Shown: in pieces, positions 5,891 to 13,462 of the stretch | Layout of the letters: every line of letters begins with the position of its first letter | Numbering within the stretch: the stretch's first letter is position 1 | Source of the DNA: Phycisphaerales bacterium UBA2218 | GTDB taxonomy: Bacteria > Planctomycetota > Phycisphaerae > Sedimentisphaerales > Anaerobacaceae | Direction: 5' to 3' | Length of the DNA stretch: 32,398 nt | Assembly: GCA_002327785.1 (NCBI GenBank) | Contig: DCUI01000108.1 | Location: forward strand, 1 to 32,398 | Position numbers and translations under genes: made by a program | The notes under the pieces: model-generated | What the model was told of the DNA's origin: nothing | The model's database searches: none | What the model saw: the letters and a program-made list of their open reading frames with translations, nothing else

Positions 5891-8290
5891 TCAGTCCAAG
5901 GGCCACGACGCCACCACACGAAACCCGTTGCCGCTGCCGCGGCCGCCGGGCGAGCCCCTGAAGCGGCTCGACGCGCGACAGCGCCCGGGATCGTTGTGCC
6001 AGGACCCGCCGCGAAGCACACGCGCGAGGCCAGAGGCCGCGCCCGTCGGATCGGATGAGACACTATTCGCATAGTAGCTTGTATCGTACACATCATGGCA
6101 CCATTCCCAGACGTTGCCCGACATGTCATGGAGACCCAACTCGTTCGGCTTCTTCTGGCCGACAGGATGGGTCTTGCCGGCGCTGTCGGAGGAGTTCCAC
6201 GCGACCTCGTCGAGGTCAGACGAGCCAGCATATTCGAATCTGGCACCCTTGGCGCCCCCGCGAGCCGCGTATTCCCACTCGGCCTCCGTGGGCAGCCGAT
6301 ACACATACCCTGAAGGCAAACGCCCGGCCCGACGCTCCCGGTCCGTCAGCCTGCGACAGAACTCCAGCGCATCGTTCCAGGACACGCTCTCCACCGGCAG
6401 GTCCCCTCCCTTGAAGTAGCACGAATTCGTCCCCACGATGGCCTGGTACTGGGTCTGCGTCACCTCGCACTTGCCCATCCAGAACGGCCGGCTGATCCGG
6501 ACGGCATGAACCGGCTTCTCGTCGCTGTCGCCGCTGTTGGAGCCCATTTCGAAGCTGCCTGGCTCAACGTACACCATCTCCATCGCGAGATCGGGCACAG
6601 TCCACTTCTGCCCCGCAACAGGACCACCCTCTCGCTGAACCGCCAGTTCCCCAGGTTTCTTCGCCCCCCCAACTGTCGAGACTCGCTCAGACGGTTCTAT
6701 AGGCCCGGAGACGGTCGGCTCACGGGCGGGCTGATGAGGGACAGTCCCTACTTCCCCCTGTTCACGCTGGGGCACCGTAACTCGAATCAACCTCAATCGG
6801 TCTGGCTTCTGGGCGTCTGGCTCGACTGCCAAGTACTCCCATGTGCCATCAGCCATCGCTTCAGGGCCAACCATGATTCCCGCAAAACGGGGTCCTTCAG
6901 TAGTACCAATGACGACACAGCATTGCTCGTCTTGCTTCGCCACGTAAGCGAGTGTACGACCATCGTGTGAAAACTCTGGAAACAATATCCCGTCGTAATC
7001 ACGGCCAACTGTCCCATTGACTACCATCGACGTGTATTCTTCCAAACCCTTCGGGCAGCATGCATATGCATAGGCAGTTGCGTCACCCTCTCCAGCGAAA
7101 AGTACCGGACTTACTCCACCGAACCAAGGACCTTCTTTACCGTCAAGAACAATCATCATTTCGTCATGATCGATCACAATGTAGGCGAGATGTGAACCGT
7201 CAGAACTGAAAGTCTGGGAGCCAACTCTTCCATCATACCAAGGTCCCGGCCGCCCATCCAAACCAACAGTAGCCGCCTTACCGTTCTCAAAGGCACTGTA
7301 CACCAATCCCTCTCCCTTGGGACTGAAGACAACAGGACCGACACTGTCAAACGCCGGTCCTTCTACCTCATCTATAACAATGAAGCACTTCCCGTCCTTC
7401 ATTGCGCCGTAGGCAAGATGCCGACTATCGGGGCTAAAATACATCTGGCCTATTCCGTCGAACAGCTTCGGGGACGGTTTCCCATCCGTAATCACCAACC
7501 ACTTTGCTCCTTTTTGGGCTGCGAACGCTATTCTCTCTCCATCAGGGCTGAACACGGGGGCACTAACAAGATCGAAGCTTGGTTGCTGGATCTGCCCGTC
7601 AAGAACCATATACCAGTCCTGTCCATCGCGTGCTGCATAGGCACAGTGCTTGCCGTCGGCGCTGAACACCGGGGTATCCCCAACCTGATCAAAGGCCCTT
7701 TCCACGTGCCCATCGATGATCATCGCCTCCCCATCATTCACAAGTGCCCGATATGCTAAATGCTTGGAATCAGGACTAAAGACAAGCTTCTCACCCAGCG
7801 CGCTGACCTCAGGTCCTGCTTTCTCGTCCACGACAACAAATGTGCGTGCTCCGAGCGGGGCGATTTCTCCCAAGGTCTTTCCGTCGCGGTCAAACAAACG
7901 ATTGAAAGTCCCCATGCTGACAGCGTAAGCCACCCGAAGGCCGTCTGGGCTGATCACGATTCCCGGTGGAATGAGCTTGTCAACCGCCGGTTCCAGCAAC
8001 CGACCATCGTAGGATACTCGGTACTTCTTGTCTGGCTCGAACCACATACCCCAGGCCAGATGACAGCCGCCGGAGCCTTTACAGGCAGTGAGCCCTTGCG
8101 CCGTCTCAGGAAGGATGGTGAGAAACTGGCGTTTAGCCCTTGAGTGGTCGAACGTCGGGGCATTCGATGCGTTTGTCGCCGCCTCCATAGCAACTACGCG
8201 ATTTGTTTCGGCGGAAGTGGAACCTTGTCCATAGACTTGAGCGAGGAGGAAGAACGCTGCCACAGTCCATGCAATTAGCCTTATCCTCAT
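5891..8290 (-). CDS. Exported beta-propeller (PD40/WD40-like) protein fused to FGE-like domain
   Basis: The protein has 799 residues. A signal peptide (MRIRLIAWTVAAFFLLAQVYG, about 1-21) is followed by about nine repeats of 40-46 residues between 105 and 500. Each is of the type FSPDSKHLAYRA...MIIDG..E..FD.V, the TolB/PD40 beta-propeller pattern. A polar linker follows (about 510-560), then an FGE/SUMF1 domain (about 565-797) with VEPGSFEMGSNSGD, CEVTQTQYQAIVG, YRLPTEAEWEYAARGG, GLHDMSGNVWEWC and RGGSWHNDPGRCR. The paired C-terminal FGE cysteines are incomplete: one Cys in GRCR, none five residues on. AAAGGA lies 9 bases before the ATG. The linker is partly encoded by copy 3 of the AGGGACAGTCCCT element (residues about 512-520). 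The FGE-like gene follows 196 bases downstream on the same strand. The likely place of action is the cell surface or periplasm; the ligand is unknown. Confidence 0.9.
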   Translation of the reverse strand: MRIRLIAWTVAAFFLLAQVYGQGSTSAETNRVVAMEAATNASNAPTFDHSRAKRQFLTILPETAQGLTACKGSGGCHLAWGMWFEPDKKYRVSYDGRLLEPAVDKLIPPGIVISPDGLRVAYAVSMGTFNRLFDRDGKTLGEIAPLGARTFVVVDEKAGPEVSALGEKLVFSPDSKHLAYRALVNDGEAMIIDGHVERAFDQVGDTPVFSADGKHCAYAARDGQDWYMVLDGQIQQPSFDLVSAPVFSPDGERIAFAAQKGAKWLVITDGKPSPKLFDGIGQMYFSPDSRHLAYGAMKDGKCFIVIDEVEGPAFDSVGPVVFSPKGEGLVYSAFENGKAATVGLDGRPGPWYDGRVGSQTFSSDGSHLAYIVIDHDEMMIVLDGKEGPWFGGVSPVLFAGEGDATAYAYACCPKGLEEYTSMVVNGTVGRDYDGILFPEFSHDGRTLAYVAKQDEQCCVVIGTTEGPRFAGIMVGPEAMADGTWEYLAVEPDAQKPDRLRLIRVTVPQREQGEVGTVPHQPAREPTVSGPIEPSERVSTVGGAKKPGELAVQREGGPVAGQKWTVPDLAMEMVYVEPGSFEMGSNSGDSDEKPVHAVRISRPFWMGKCEVTQTQYQAIVGTNSCYFKGGDLPVESVSWNDALEFCRRLTDRERRAGRLPSGYVYRLPTEAEWEYAARGGAKGARFEYAGSSDLDEVAWNSSDSAGKTHPVGQKKPNELGLHDMSGNVWEWCHDVYDTSYYANSVSSDPTGAASGLARVLRGGSWHNDPGRCRASSRFRGSPGGRGSGNGFRVVASWPLD
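6736..6756. repeat. AGGGACAGTCCCT element, copy 3, inside a coding region
   Basis: This copy shares 21 identical bases with the intergenic copy at 8377-8397: a 13-base near-perfect palindrome (6737-6749) followed by ACTTCCC. Read on the minus strand it encodes GEVGTVPH in the linker between propeller and FGE domain, in frame and without disrupting either domain. Confidence 0.65.
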
Positions 8291-8376
8291 AGTATTATCC
8301 TTTCTGTTGGTAACCTGCTAATACGCTGGCACTATACCTATACCCACTTATCGCCTCCCCTTTGTCATGGGCCGCT

Positions 8377-8397
8377 GAGGGACAGTCCCTACTTCCC
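8377..8397. repeat. AGGGACAGTCCCT element, copy 4 (intergenic)
   Basis: A 13-base palindrome (8378-8390) plus ACTTCCC, identical over 21 bases to copy 3. It lies 87 bases upstream of the propeller-gene start. Confidence 0.65.
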
Positions 8398-8435
8398 ATC
8401 CAAGGCACTGGCATGCCCTCACAGGAACGCTTTCG

Positions 8436-8458
8436 GGCACGCCCAGTTCGGGCGTGCC
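8436..8458. repeat. Inverted repeat GGCACGCCC / GGGCGTGCC
   Basis: A perfect 9-bp stem with a 5-base loop (AGTTC) in the gene-free interval. It lacks a T-run, so it is not a typical terminator. It resembles the other GGGC-type palindromes of this window. Confidence 0.6.
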
Positions 8459-8820
8459 TCGAAGAGCCGTCCTGTGATAAAAATTGCCCAGTTTCGATGT
8501 GGACAGCAGCCGAAGCTACGCAACTGTCAAGTGGTGGAAATCAGTTCTCCGTTTCTCTCCATGCCTCCAATTCGCGCTTCTCATTGTCTCCTTCCGTACA
8601 CGAGCGACCGGCGACACGCAGCAAAAGAGCCACAGATCGCCCTTCGTAGACTGCCAATCCGTCCTGGCTCTCAATGAACACTGCTTCCGATGTTTCAAAT
8701 GCTGTTATAGGCCGGTTCAATCGCGTTGTCTATCCGCATTTGTACGTATTTTTCGTTTTCTCTGGCTTCTTTCGTCCTGCCACTCCCTCGGCTGCGGCGA
8801 GAGGGAATCTGAGAAAGTAG

Positions 8821-8869
8821 CGCGGGCAGGATGCCCGCGACACGCAAGGGCAAGATGCCCTCGCCACGA
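8821..8869. repeat. Two GGGCA-GATGCCC palindromic units
   Basis: The units CGGGCAGGATGCCCGCG and AGGGCAAGATGCCCTCGCC are separated by ACACGCA and followed by ACGAAG. They are the reverse-strand form of the units at 3514-3582. Confidence 0.7.
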
Positions 8870-9093
8870 AGACTTATCGGCGTTCATCCGCGTTCATCGG
8901 CGGTTATCGCGTCTCTGCGGCCCTGCATCTGGGCGTGAGGCAATCTGTTCCCTTTTCGGTGGTTTGCGTCCCCCGCCCACGCGAGGACATGATTTCGCGG
9001 TCACCCTTTCTTCCGGTCATCGTGTGGCAAGCCGTTGTTCTTCTTCGCGTCCTTCGGGTCCTTCGTGGTTTGGGCTTTCAACCCATACTCCAT

Positions 9094-9176
9094 CGGCAGG
9101 ATGCCGATGCCACGAACTCCCACGGGCAGGACGCCCTCGCCACAAGAGAGCAAGGGCAAGATGCCCTCGCCACGAA
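9094..9176. repeat. Three GGGCA-GATGCCC palindromic units after the transporter gene
   Basis: CGGCAGGATGCCGATGCCACG, CGGGCAGGACGCCCTCGCC and AGGGCAAGATGCCCTCGCC follow each other with spacings of about 25-30 bases. They lie just beyond the 3' end of the minus-strand transporter gene (stop at 9203), as the 3514 units lie just beyond another gene's stop. The second unit still pairs through a compensating change. Confidence 0.7.
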
Positions 9177-9202
9177 CTTATTCACGGGCGCTCGCGCTCA
9201 TG

Positions 9203-11002
9203 CTACGCGGGACTGACCCGCTCGCCTGTTTCCGCCGGCAGTGCGCGAGGCTTGCCGATGCGGAGCACATGGACGATCAGGCTCAGTCCGATGAAAGCCC
9301 CGATGAGGACGACCGTCCACCAGCCGATCCTCGGCCACAGGCTCCAGACGCTGACGAAGGTAGCCGCCGCCGTGGCGAACACCATCAGGACATTCCAAAG
9401 GATGCGGCGGCCGCCCACCGGCATGCTGTCCCCGAGCAGGCCCCGGCTGTTCATCATGAGCAGGAACGTGAAGTAGGCGATCGGCAGGAGCACGGAACAG
9501 AACGCCGAGGTGGCAATCGCCAGCCACGGCGCGGGCTGCTTCCAAAAGATGGCCCCGATGGCCCCCACGGAAACCATGAGCGAACCGATCCGCTGGGTCC
9601 ATCCGCCCGGCGCCTTGCCCAGCATCTCGCAGAAACACAGGCCGTTGATCGACATCAAGATCGTCGCGGCACTCAAGCCCAGCCCCATCACGCCAAGGCC
9701 GAAGACATATTGCGCGATGCCCTTGCCGGTCAGAGGCGACAAGGCGTCGGCCAGGTTGAAGTTGTCGCGCTTGACGAGCATGGCCGCCATGCGTTTGTCG
9801 GCGTAGGGCAGAGCATCGACACTCCGCTTTCGCTCATCGGGGGACAGCTTATCAGAGGCCCCCTTGCCGATCTCGAACGCCAGCCGCTGCTCCAGCAGCG
9901 CGTTGTACGGGCCCACCAAATTCGCCGCCGGTGCGACGCTGACGACTCCCCCTTCCACGTCAGGCACGAAACCGGGCGCCGGTTTGGTGTGGAACTGGGA
10001 GGCAGCCGCCATGACAACGAAGCCGGTCGCCAGGACAAACGGGATGAACAGGCCGGTCGAGAGATCAAAGATGGCCAGGCCGCGGAAGTCCTTGTCCCAT
10101 CCTCGCCGCATCATCGAATAGGGGAACATGAAGGTCATGTTGATGCCGACCGTCGCGGCGATGGCGCTGATGATGACACCCCGCTGCTGTGTCGTAATCA
10201 GGCTGGTCCAATAGGCCCGTCCATTCTCCACAACGGCCTGCAAGTAGGGCGTAAGCCCCTCCGTCGGCCGGAAGAGCATCCGCAGCTTCGGCACCAGCCC
10301 CTTCGCTGCACCGCCCCAATCCATGGCCCCCTCGATGGTCAGTTTCACCACGACCGCAAGGAAACACAGCACGATCATGCTCACAATGACCCGGATCAGG
10401 TTCTCGAAAATTCGTACGCCGCGACCGCCCAGGCTGTAAAACATGGAAACGGTGATGCAGGCGCCGAGGAACAGCAGCACGGCGACCACGCGGGCCGTAT
10501 CGCCTCGGATCAGACTCCCCTCGCCGCCGCCGAAGATGCCGGGCAGGAGGTTCTGCTGGATCGCTGCGGTTCCCAGGCTGAACTGCGGCATGGACCACAC
10601 CAGGTTGGCCGCCATCGAGGCCAGCAGCCAGCTCCAGCCGAGCACCGGACTAACGTGCTGATTGATCGCCTTCAGGGGACGCTCCCCGCTCGACAACGTG
10701 ATGTATGCAATAGCCGCCAGCATGACGATGCCCCACATCATCGCCACGGGCTGCAACCACAGGAACGTGAAGCCGGAAAGCACACCAAGGTACAGACTCG
10801 ACGCGAAGGACACGCCCCCGACCGTGATACCGCTCTGGAGCCACCCGGGGCCCGACAGTCGGACAAACGTCTTGAGCAACGCCCCCCGTCCTTGCGCCCT
10901 GGACGCGAGGATCATTTCACGGTCCCGCTCGATGCGAGTGCTTCCGCGCGCCGGCTGCTCCTTAGCCGCCTCCGAGCCCTGTCCACCCGTGCCTGCTGCC
11001 AT
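9203..11002 (-). CDS. Nramp-like (APC superfamily) multi-spanning transporter, substrate unknown
   Basis: The 599-residue protein has a hydrophilic N-terminus of about 45 residues and then about eleven or twelve hydrophobic spans. The opening GPGWLQSGITVGG resembles the first helix of Nramp/MntH divalent-metal transporters. A later span, VGINMTFMFPYSMMRRGW, followed by a hydrophobic segment, sits where Nramp proteins have their helix-6 motif. However, the Nramp metal-binding DPGN (helix 1) and MPH (helix 6) motifs are absent, replaced by TVGG-like and MFPYS sequences. Usual Mn/Fe transport is therefore unlikely, and the ligand could be another cation or a small molecule. The start at 11002 is supported by AGGAGA 7 bases upstream. 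It follows pckG on the same strand after a 388-base gap holding a large hairpin and a small reading frame. Confidence 0.8.
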   Translation of the reverse strand: MAAGTGGQGSEAAKEQPARGSTRIERDREMILASRAQGRGALLKTFVRLSGPGWLQSGITVGGVSFASSLYLGVLSGFTFLWLQPVAMMWGIVMLAAIAYITLSSGERPLKAINQHVSPVLGWSWLLASMAANLVWSMPQFSLGTAAIQQNLLPGIFGGGEGSLIRGDTARVVAVLLFLGACITVSMFYSLGGRGVRIFENLIRVIVSMIVLCFLAVVVKLTIEGAMDWGGAAKGLVPKLRMLFRPTEGLTPYLQAVVENGRAYWTSLITTQQRGVIISAIAATVGINMTFMFPYSMMRRGWDKDFRGLAIFDLSTGLFIPFVLATGFVVMAAASQFHTKPAPGFVPDVEGGVVSVAPAANLVGPYNALLEQRLAFEIGKGASDKLSPDERKRSVDALPYADKRMAAMLVKRDNFNLADALSPLTGKGIAQYVFGLGVMGLGLSAATILMSINGLCFCEMLGKAPGGWTQRIGSLMVSVGAIGAIFWKQPAPWLAIATSAFCSVLLPIAYFTFLLMMNSRGLLGDSMPVGGRRILWNVLMVFATAAATFVSVWSLWPRIGWWTVVLIGAFIGLSLIVHVLRIGKPRALPAETGERVSPA

Positions 11003-11028
11003 TGCGAATCTCCTATTCGATGTTTCAA

Positions 11029-11274
11029 TCAGCCGTTCGACATGAGGTCTTGTATCCGAAGAACTGCCTCGGGCTCCACCTCAGAAGGCGGAACGCCCGT
11101 CCCAATACGCACGTGTAACCTATTCTGGACCAACGCAAAGACCCTGTCAACCTCCTTTTGGATCAACTCAAAGTGGTCTGCTGCCGACGAGCGGGCAACC
11201 CTGTTGATCCGGACAATCGGGAGACAACGAGAATCAAATCGACAGGCATCGGTGCCAACAACGAAACAGCCCAT
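11029..11274 (-). CDS. Small hypothetical protein (uncertain)
   Basis: An 81-residue reading lies 26 bases upstream of the transporter gene on the same strand. Its composition is protein-like rather than repeat-like (DHFELIQKEVDRVFALVQNR, then PPSEVEPEAVLRIQDLM), with a probable amphipathic helix in the middle. No family is recognised, and the ribosome binding site before the ATG is weak. It could be a real short gene cotranscribed with the transporter, or the tail of a decayed one. Confidence 0.35.
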   Translation of the reverse strand: MGCFVVGTDACRFDSRCLPIVRINRVARSSAADHFELIQKEVDRVFALVQNRLHVRIGTGVPPSEVEPEAVLRIQDLMSNG

Positions 11275-11320
11275 GCCACCAAGGAAACTACCAGGGGCCT
11301 CCGACCTTCACCGAAAGTTC

Positions 11321-11355
11321 TGGAGCCACGACACCACAATGGTGTCGTGGCTCCA
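11321..11355. repeat. Perfect 16-bp stem-loop between pckG and the transporter
   Basis: TGGAGCCACGACACCA (11321-11336), loop CAA, then its exact reverse complement (11340-11355). It lies 36 bases past the pckG stop. There is no T-run on either side, so it is not a standard intrinsic terminator. It could protect the pckG 3' end or be a mobile palindrome. A second small palindrome, GACTCAGTGAGTC, abuts the pckG stop (11378-11390). Confidence 0.75.
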
Positions 11356-11390
11356 GTCATACACGAATGATCGTCTTGACTCAGTGAGTC

Positions 11391-13160
11391 TTATCCGAGC
11401 TTCTTCGCCAGGTCGTCGCGGAGGCAGCGGATCTCGGCGGGCAGGTGGTCGCCGAACTGGCTGAGGAAGCTGTCGATGCTCTGCAGCTCGGTCTGCCAAC
11501 CCGGGCGGTCCACCTCGAAAAGCTTCTCCATCTTGTCCTTGGCGATCTTCAGGCCCGAAAGGTCGAGATCCGCGACGTTCGGGACCAGGCCGATCGGGGT
11601 CTCCTTGGCGCCGACGCGGCCGTTGGCGCGATCCAGGATCCACTTGATCACGCGGATGTTGTCGCCGAAGCCCGGCCAAATGAATCTTCCGTCATCATCA
11701 GTCCGGAACCAGTTGACCGAATAGATCTTCGGCGGGTGTTTGAGCTTCTTGCCGACATTGAGCCAGTGGCCGAAGTAATCGCCCATGTTGTACCCACAGA
11801 AAGGCAGCATGGCCATAGGGTCGCGTCGCAAGTGGCCGATATGGCCGGCGGCTGCGGCGGTTGTCTCCGATCCGATCCGGGCACCGAGGAATACGCCGTG
11901 AGCCCAGTCGAAGGCCTCCATGACAAGCGGGATCAACTGCGTTCGCTTGCCCCCCATCAGGATCGCCGAGATCGGCACGCCCCTGGGATTGTCGAATTCC
12001 TGCGAGAGAGTCGGGGCATTGTAGAGCGAGACGGTGAAGCGTGAGTTGGCGTGCGCCGCCTTTGTGCCGCCTTCGGACGTCCAGGGTTTGCCCTGCCAGT
12101 CTGCGACTCGCTTGGGCACGGCGCCGTCGGCGCCTTCCCACCAGGGTTCGTTCTTGTCGAGATCGAGGGCAACATTCGTGAAGAGCGTCGGATAGACCTT
12201 GGCGGCCTTGAGCGTGTGAACCATGTTGGGATTGGTCTTCAGGGAGGTCCCCGGCGCGACGCCGAAGAAGCCAGCCTCCGGATTGATCGCGTACAGCCGG
12301 CCGTCGGGCCCGACGTTCAGCCAGGCGATGTCGTCGCCGATCGTCCAGACCTTGTAGCCGGGCAGAGCCGATTCGAGCATGGCGAGGTTCGTCTTGCCAC
12401 AGGCGGAGGGGAACGCCGCACAGATGTACGTGATCTTGCCTTGCGGATCCTGAATGCCCATGACGACCATGTGCTCGGCGAGCCAACCTTCCTTCTGTCC
12501 TAGGCAGGAGGCAATTCGCAGGGAAATGCACTTCTTGCCCAGCAGCGCGTTGCCGCCGTAGCCGGAGCCGATGCTCCAGACGAGGCTGTCCTGCGGGAAG
12601 TGCATGATGAATCGCTTGTTCGTGTCAAAATCGCCGACGGAATGCGTCCCTTTGACGAAGTTCTCGCTGTTGCCGATCTTGTCGAGAACGTTCTTGCTCA
12701 TACGGGTCATGATTCCCATGCTCACGGCGACATAGGTAATGTCCGTAACCTGCACGCAACTCTTGGCGTAGGGCGAATCCGGGTGGCCCATCATGTAGGG
12801 CAGGACGTACATGGTCTTGCCCTTCATGCAGCCATCGGTGAGCGTGGCTAGTTTCTCTTTGGCTTCTTTCGGGTCCATCCAGTTGTTATTCGGGCCGGCC
12901 TGGTCCTTGGTGGGATGGCAGACGAACGTCAATTGCTCCGTGCGGGCGACATCGGTCGGGTGGCTGCGGTGCAGATAGGCATTCGGCCAAGTCTTGTGAT
13001 TGAGCTCCTGGAAGACCGGCGTTTCGCCGATCTTCTCCTGCTTCATGCCGATCTCCATGAGCGTGCGGGCCTCTTCTTCCGAGCCGTCGCACCAGTGAAT
13101 CTTGTCCGGCTTAGCAAGTCTTGCCTGTTCTTCTACCCATTTTTCGACAGGGGTTGCCAT
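11391..13160 (-). CDS. pckG: Phosphoenolpyruvate carboxykinase, GTP-dependent
   Basis: PckG interconverts oxaloacetate and phosphoenolpyruvate with GTP/GDP, at the head of gluconeogenesis or as an anaplerotic or fermentative CO2-fixing step. The 589-residue protein is normal for the GTP class. It carries the early substrate-loop region RTEQLTFVCHPTKDQAGPNN (truncated here), the kinase-1a P-loop FPSACGKTN at about 250-258 with the reactive hinge Cys, and kinase-2 GDDIAW at 275-280, plus the C-terminal GYNMGDYFGHW and lid regions. These separate it clearly from the ATP-type PckA. AAGGAGAA lies 8 bases before the ATG at 13160. Upstream is a small CCCTGCG-CA-CGCAGGG hairpin (13195-13210) that could affect the leader. 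Downstream is the 16-bp stem-loop. Confidence 0.97.
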   Translation of the reverse strand: MATPVEKWVEEQARLAKPDKIHWCDGSEEEARTLMEIGMKQEKIGETPVFQELNHKTWPNAYLHRSHPTDVARTEQLTFVCHPTKDQAGPNNNWMDPKEAKEKLATLTDGCMKGKTMYVLPYMMGHPDSPYAKSCVQVTDITYVAVSMGIMTRMSKNVLDKIGNSENFVKGTHSVGDFDTNKRFIMHFPQDSLVWSIGSGYGGNALLGKKCISLRIASCLGQKEGWLAEHMVVMGIQDPQGKITYICAAFPSACGKTNLAMLESALPGYKVWTIGDDIAWLNVGPDGRLYAINPEAGFFGVAPGTSLKTNPNMVHTLKAAKVYPTLFTNVALDLDKNEPWWEGADGAVPKRVADWQGKPWTSEGGTKAAHANSRFTVSLYNAPTLSQEFDNPRGVPISAILMGGKRTQLIPLVMEAFDWAHGVFLGARIGSETTAAAAGHIGHLRRDPMAMLPFCGYNMGDYFGHWLNVGKKLKHPPKIYSVNWFRTDDDGRFIWPGFGDNIRVIKWILDRANGRVGAKETPIGLVPNVADLDLSGLKIAKDKMEKLFEVDRPGWQTELQSIDSFLSQFGDHLPAEIRCLRDDLAKKLG

Positions 13161-13404
13161 CGTTCTATTTCTCCTTGGTTAGGCGTTTGTCGCACCCTGC
13201 GCACGCAGGGCGACCACGCATGGTTATCACTTCGGCTGATTGTCCCCCTGCGCACCTGTTGCCGCTTCTCACGTTTTGGGTGATGTGCGGTCGGTACGCC
13301 AGACGTCCTATTACGAGACTTCGGGGTCTCCAAGAGCCACGAAATCATAGCGAGTATGCGGCAGGCCGTCAAGGGGTTCTGTTGAGAAACAAAGGGTGGT
13401 TGGC
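13161..13404. other. pckG leader and upstream region, no gene
   Basis: This holds the pckG ribosome binding site, a perfect 7-bp hairpin CCCTGCG-CA-CGCAGGG (13195-13210) in the presumed leader, and about 190 bases without recognisable coding sequence or a promoter I would defend. Its far end meets the terminator of the sigma-factor operon. Confidence 0.55.
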
Positions 13405-13440
13405 GCAAAAGAAGGCCGAGTCCCAAGGGACCCGGCCTTC
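13405..13440 (-). terminator. Rho-independent terminator of the ECF sigma operon
   Basis: Read on the minus strand, the 14-bp stem GAAGGCCGGGTCCC / GGGACTCGGCCTTC (one G-U pair), with the loop TT, is followed by TTTTGCG. It lies 23 bases after the stop of the exported-protein gene at 13463. Confidence 0.85.
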
Positions 13441-13462
13441 GCATGAGAACAGCGATCTACCC

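Larger units (their letters stand above)
8291..9202. other. Gene-free interval rich in dispersed repeats
   Basis: About 900 bases hold no convincing gene. From left to right: a short AT-richer stretch upstream of the propeller gene (no clean promoter seen), the element copy at 8377-8397, an inverted repeat at 8436-8458, filler, repeat units at 8821-8869, phrases such as CGTTCATCCGCGTTCATCGG at 8881-8900 and GTCCTTCGGGTCCTTCGTGG at 9049-9068, and more units at 9094-9176. Open frames here are low-complexity and lack ribosome binding sites. Confidence 0.7.

Noticed and set aside
3514..9176. Direct repeats considered as a CRISPR array
   Set aside because: Units are palindromic, only two or three per cluster, with spacers of a few similar bases and no cas genes.
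8484..9476. 330-codon plus-strand frame in the repeat-rich interval
   Set aside because: It runs through dispersed repeats (ARCPRH repeated) and has no start signal or domain.
11321..11355. Long hairpin considered as an intrinsic terminator of pckG
   Set aside because: No T-run on either strand after the stem.
9035..11464. 809-codon plus-strand frame
   Set aside because: It is antisense to the Nramp-like transporter, has a His/Arg/Asp-rich composition typical of shadow frames in GC-rich DNA, and has no motif.
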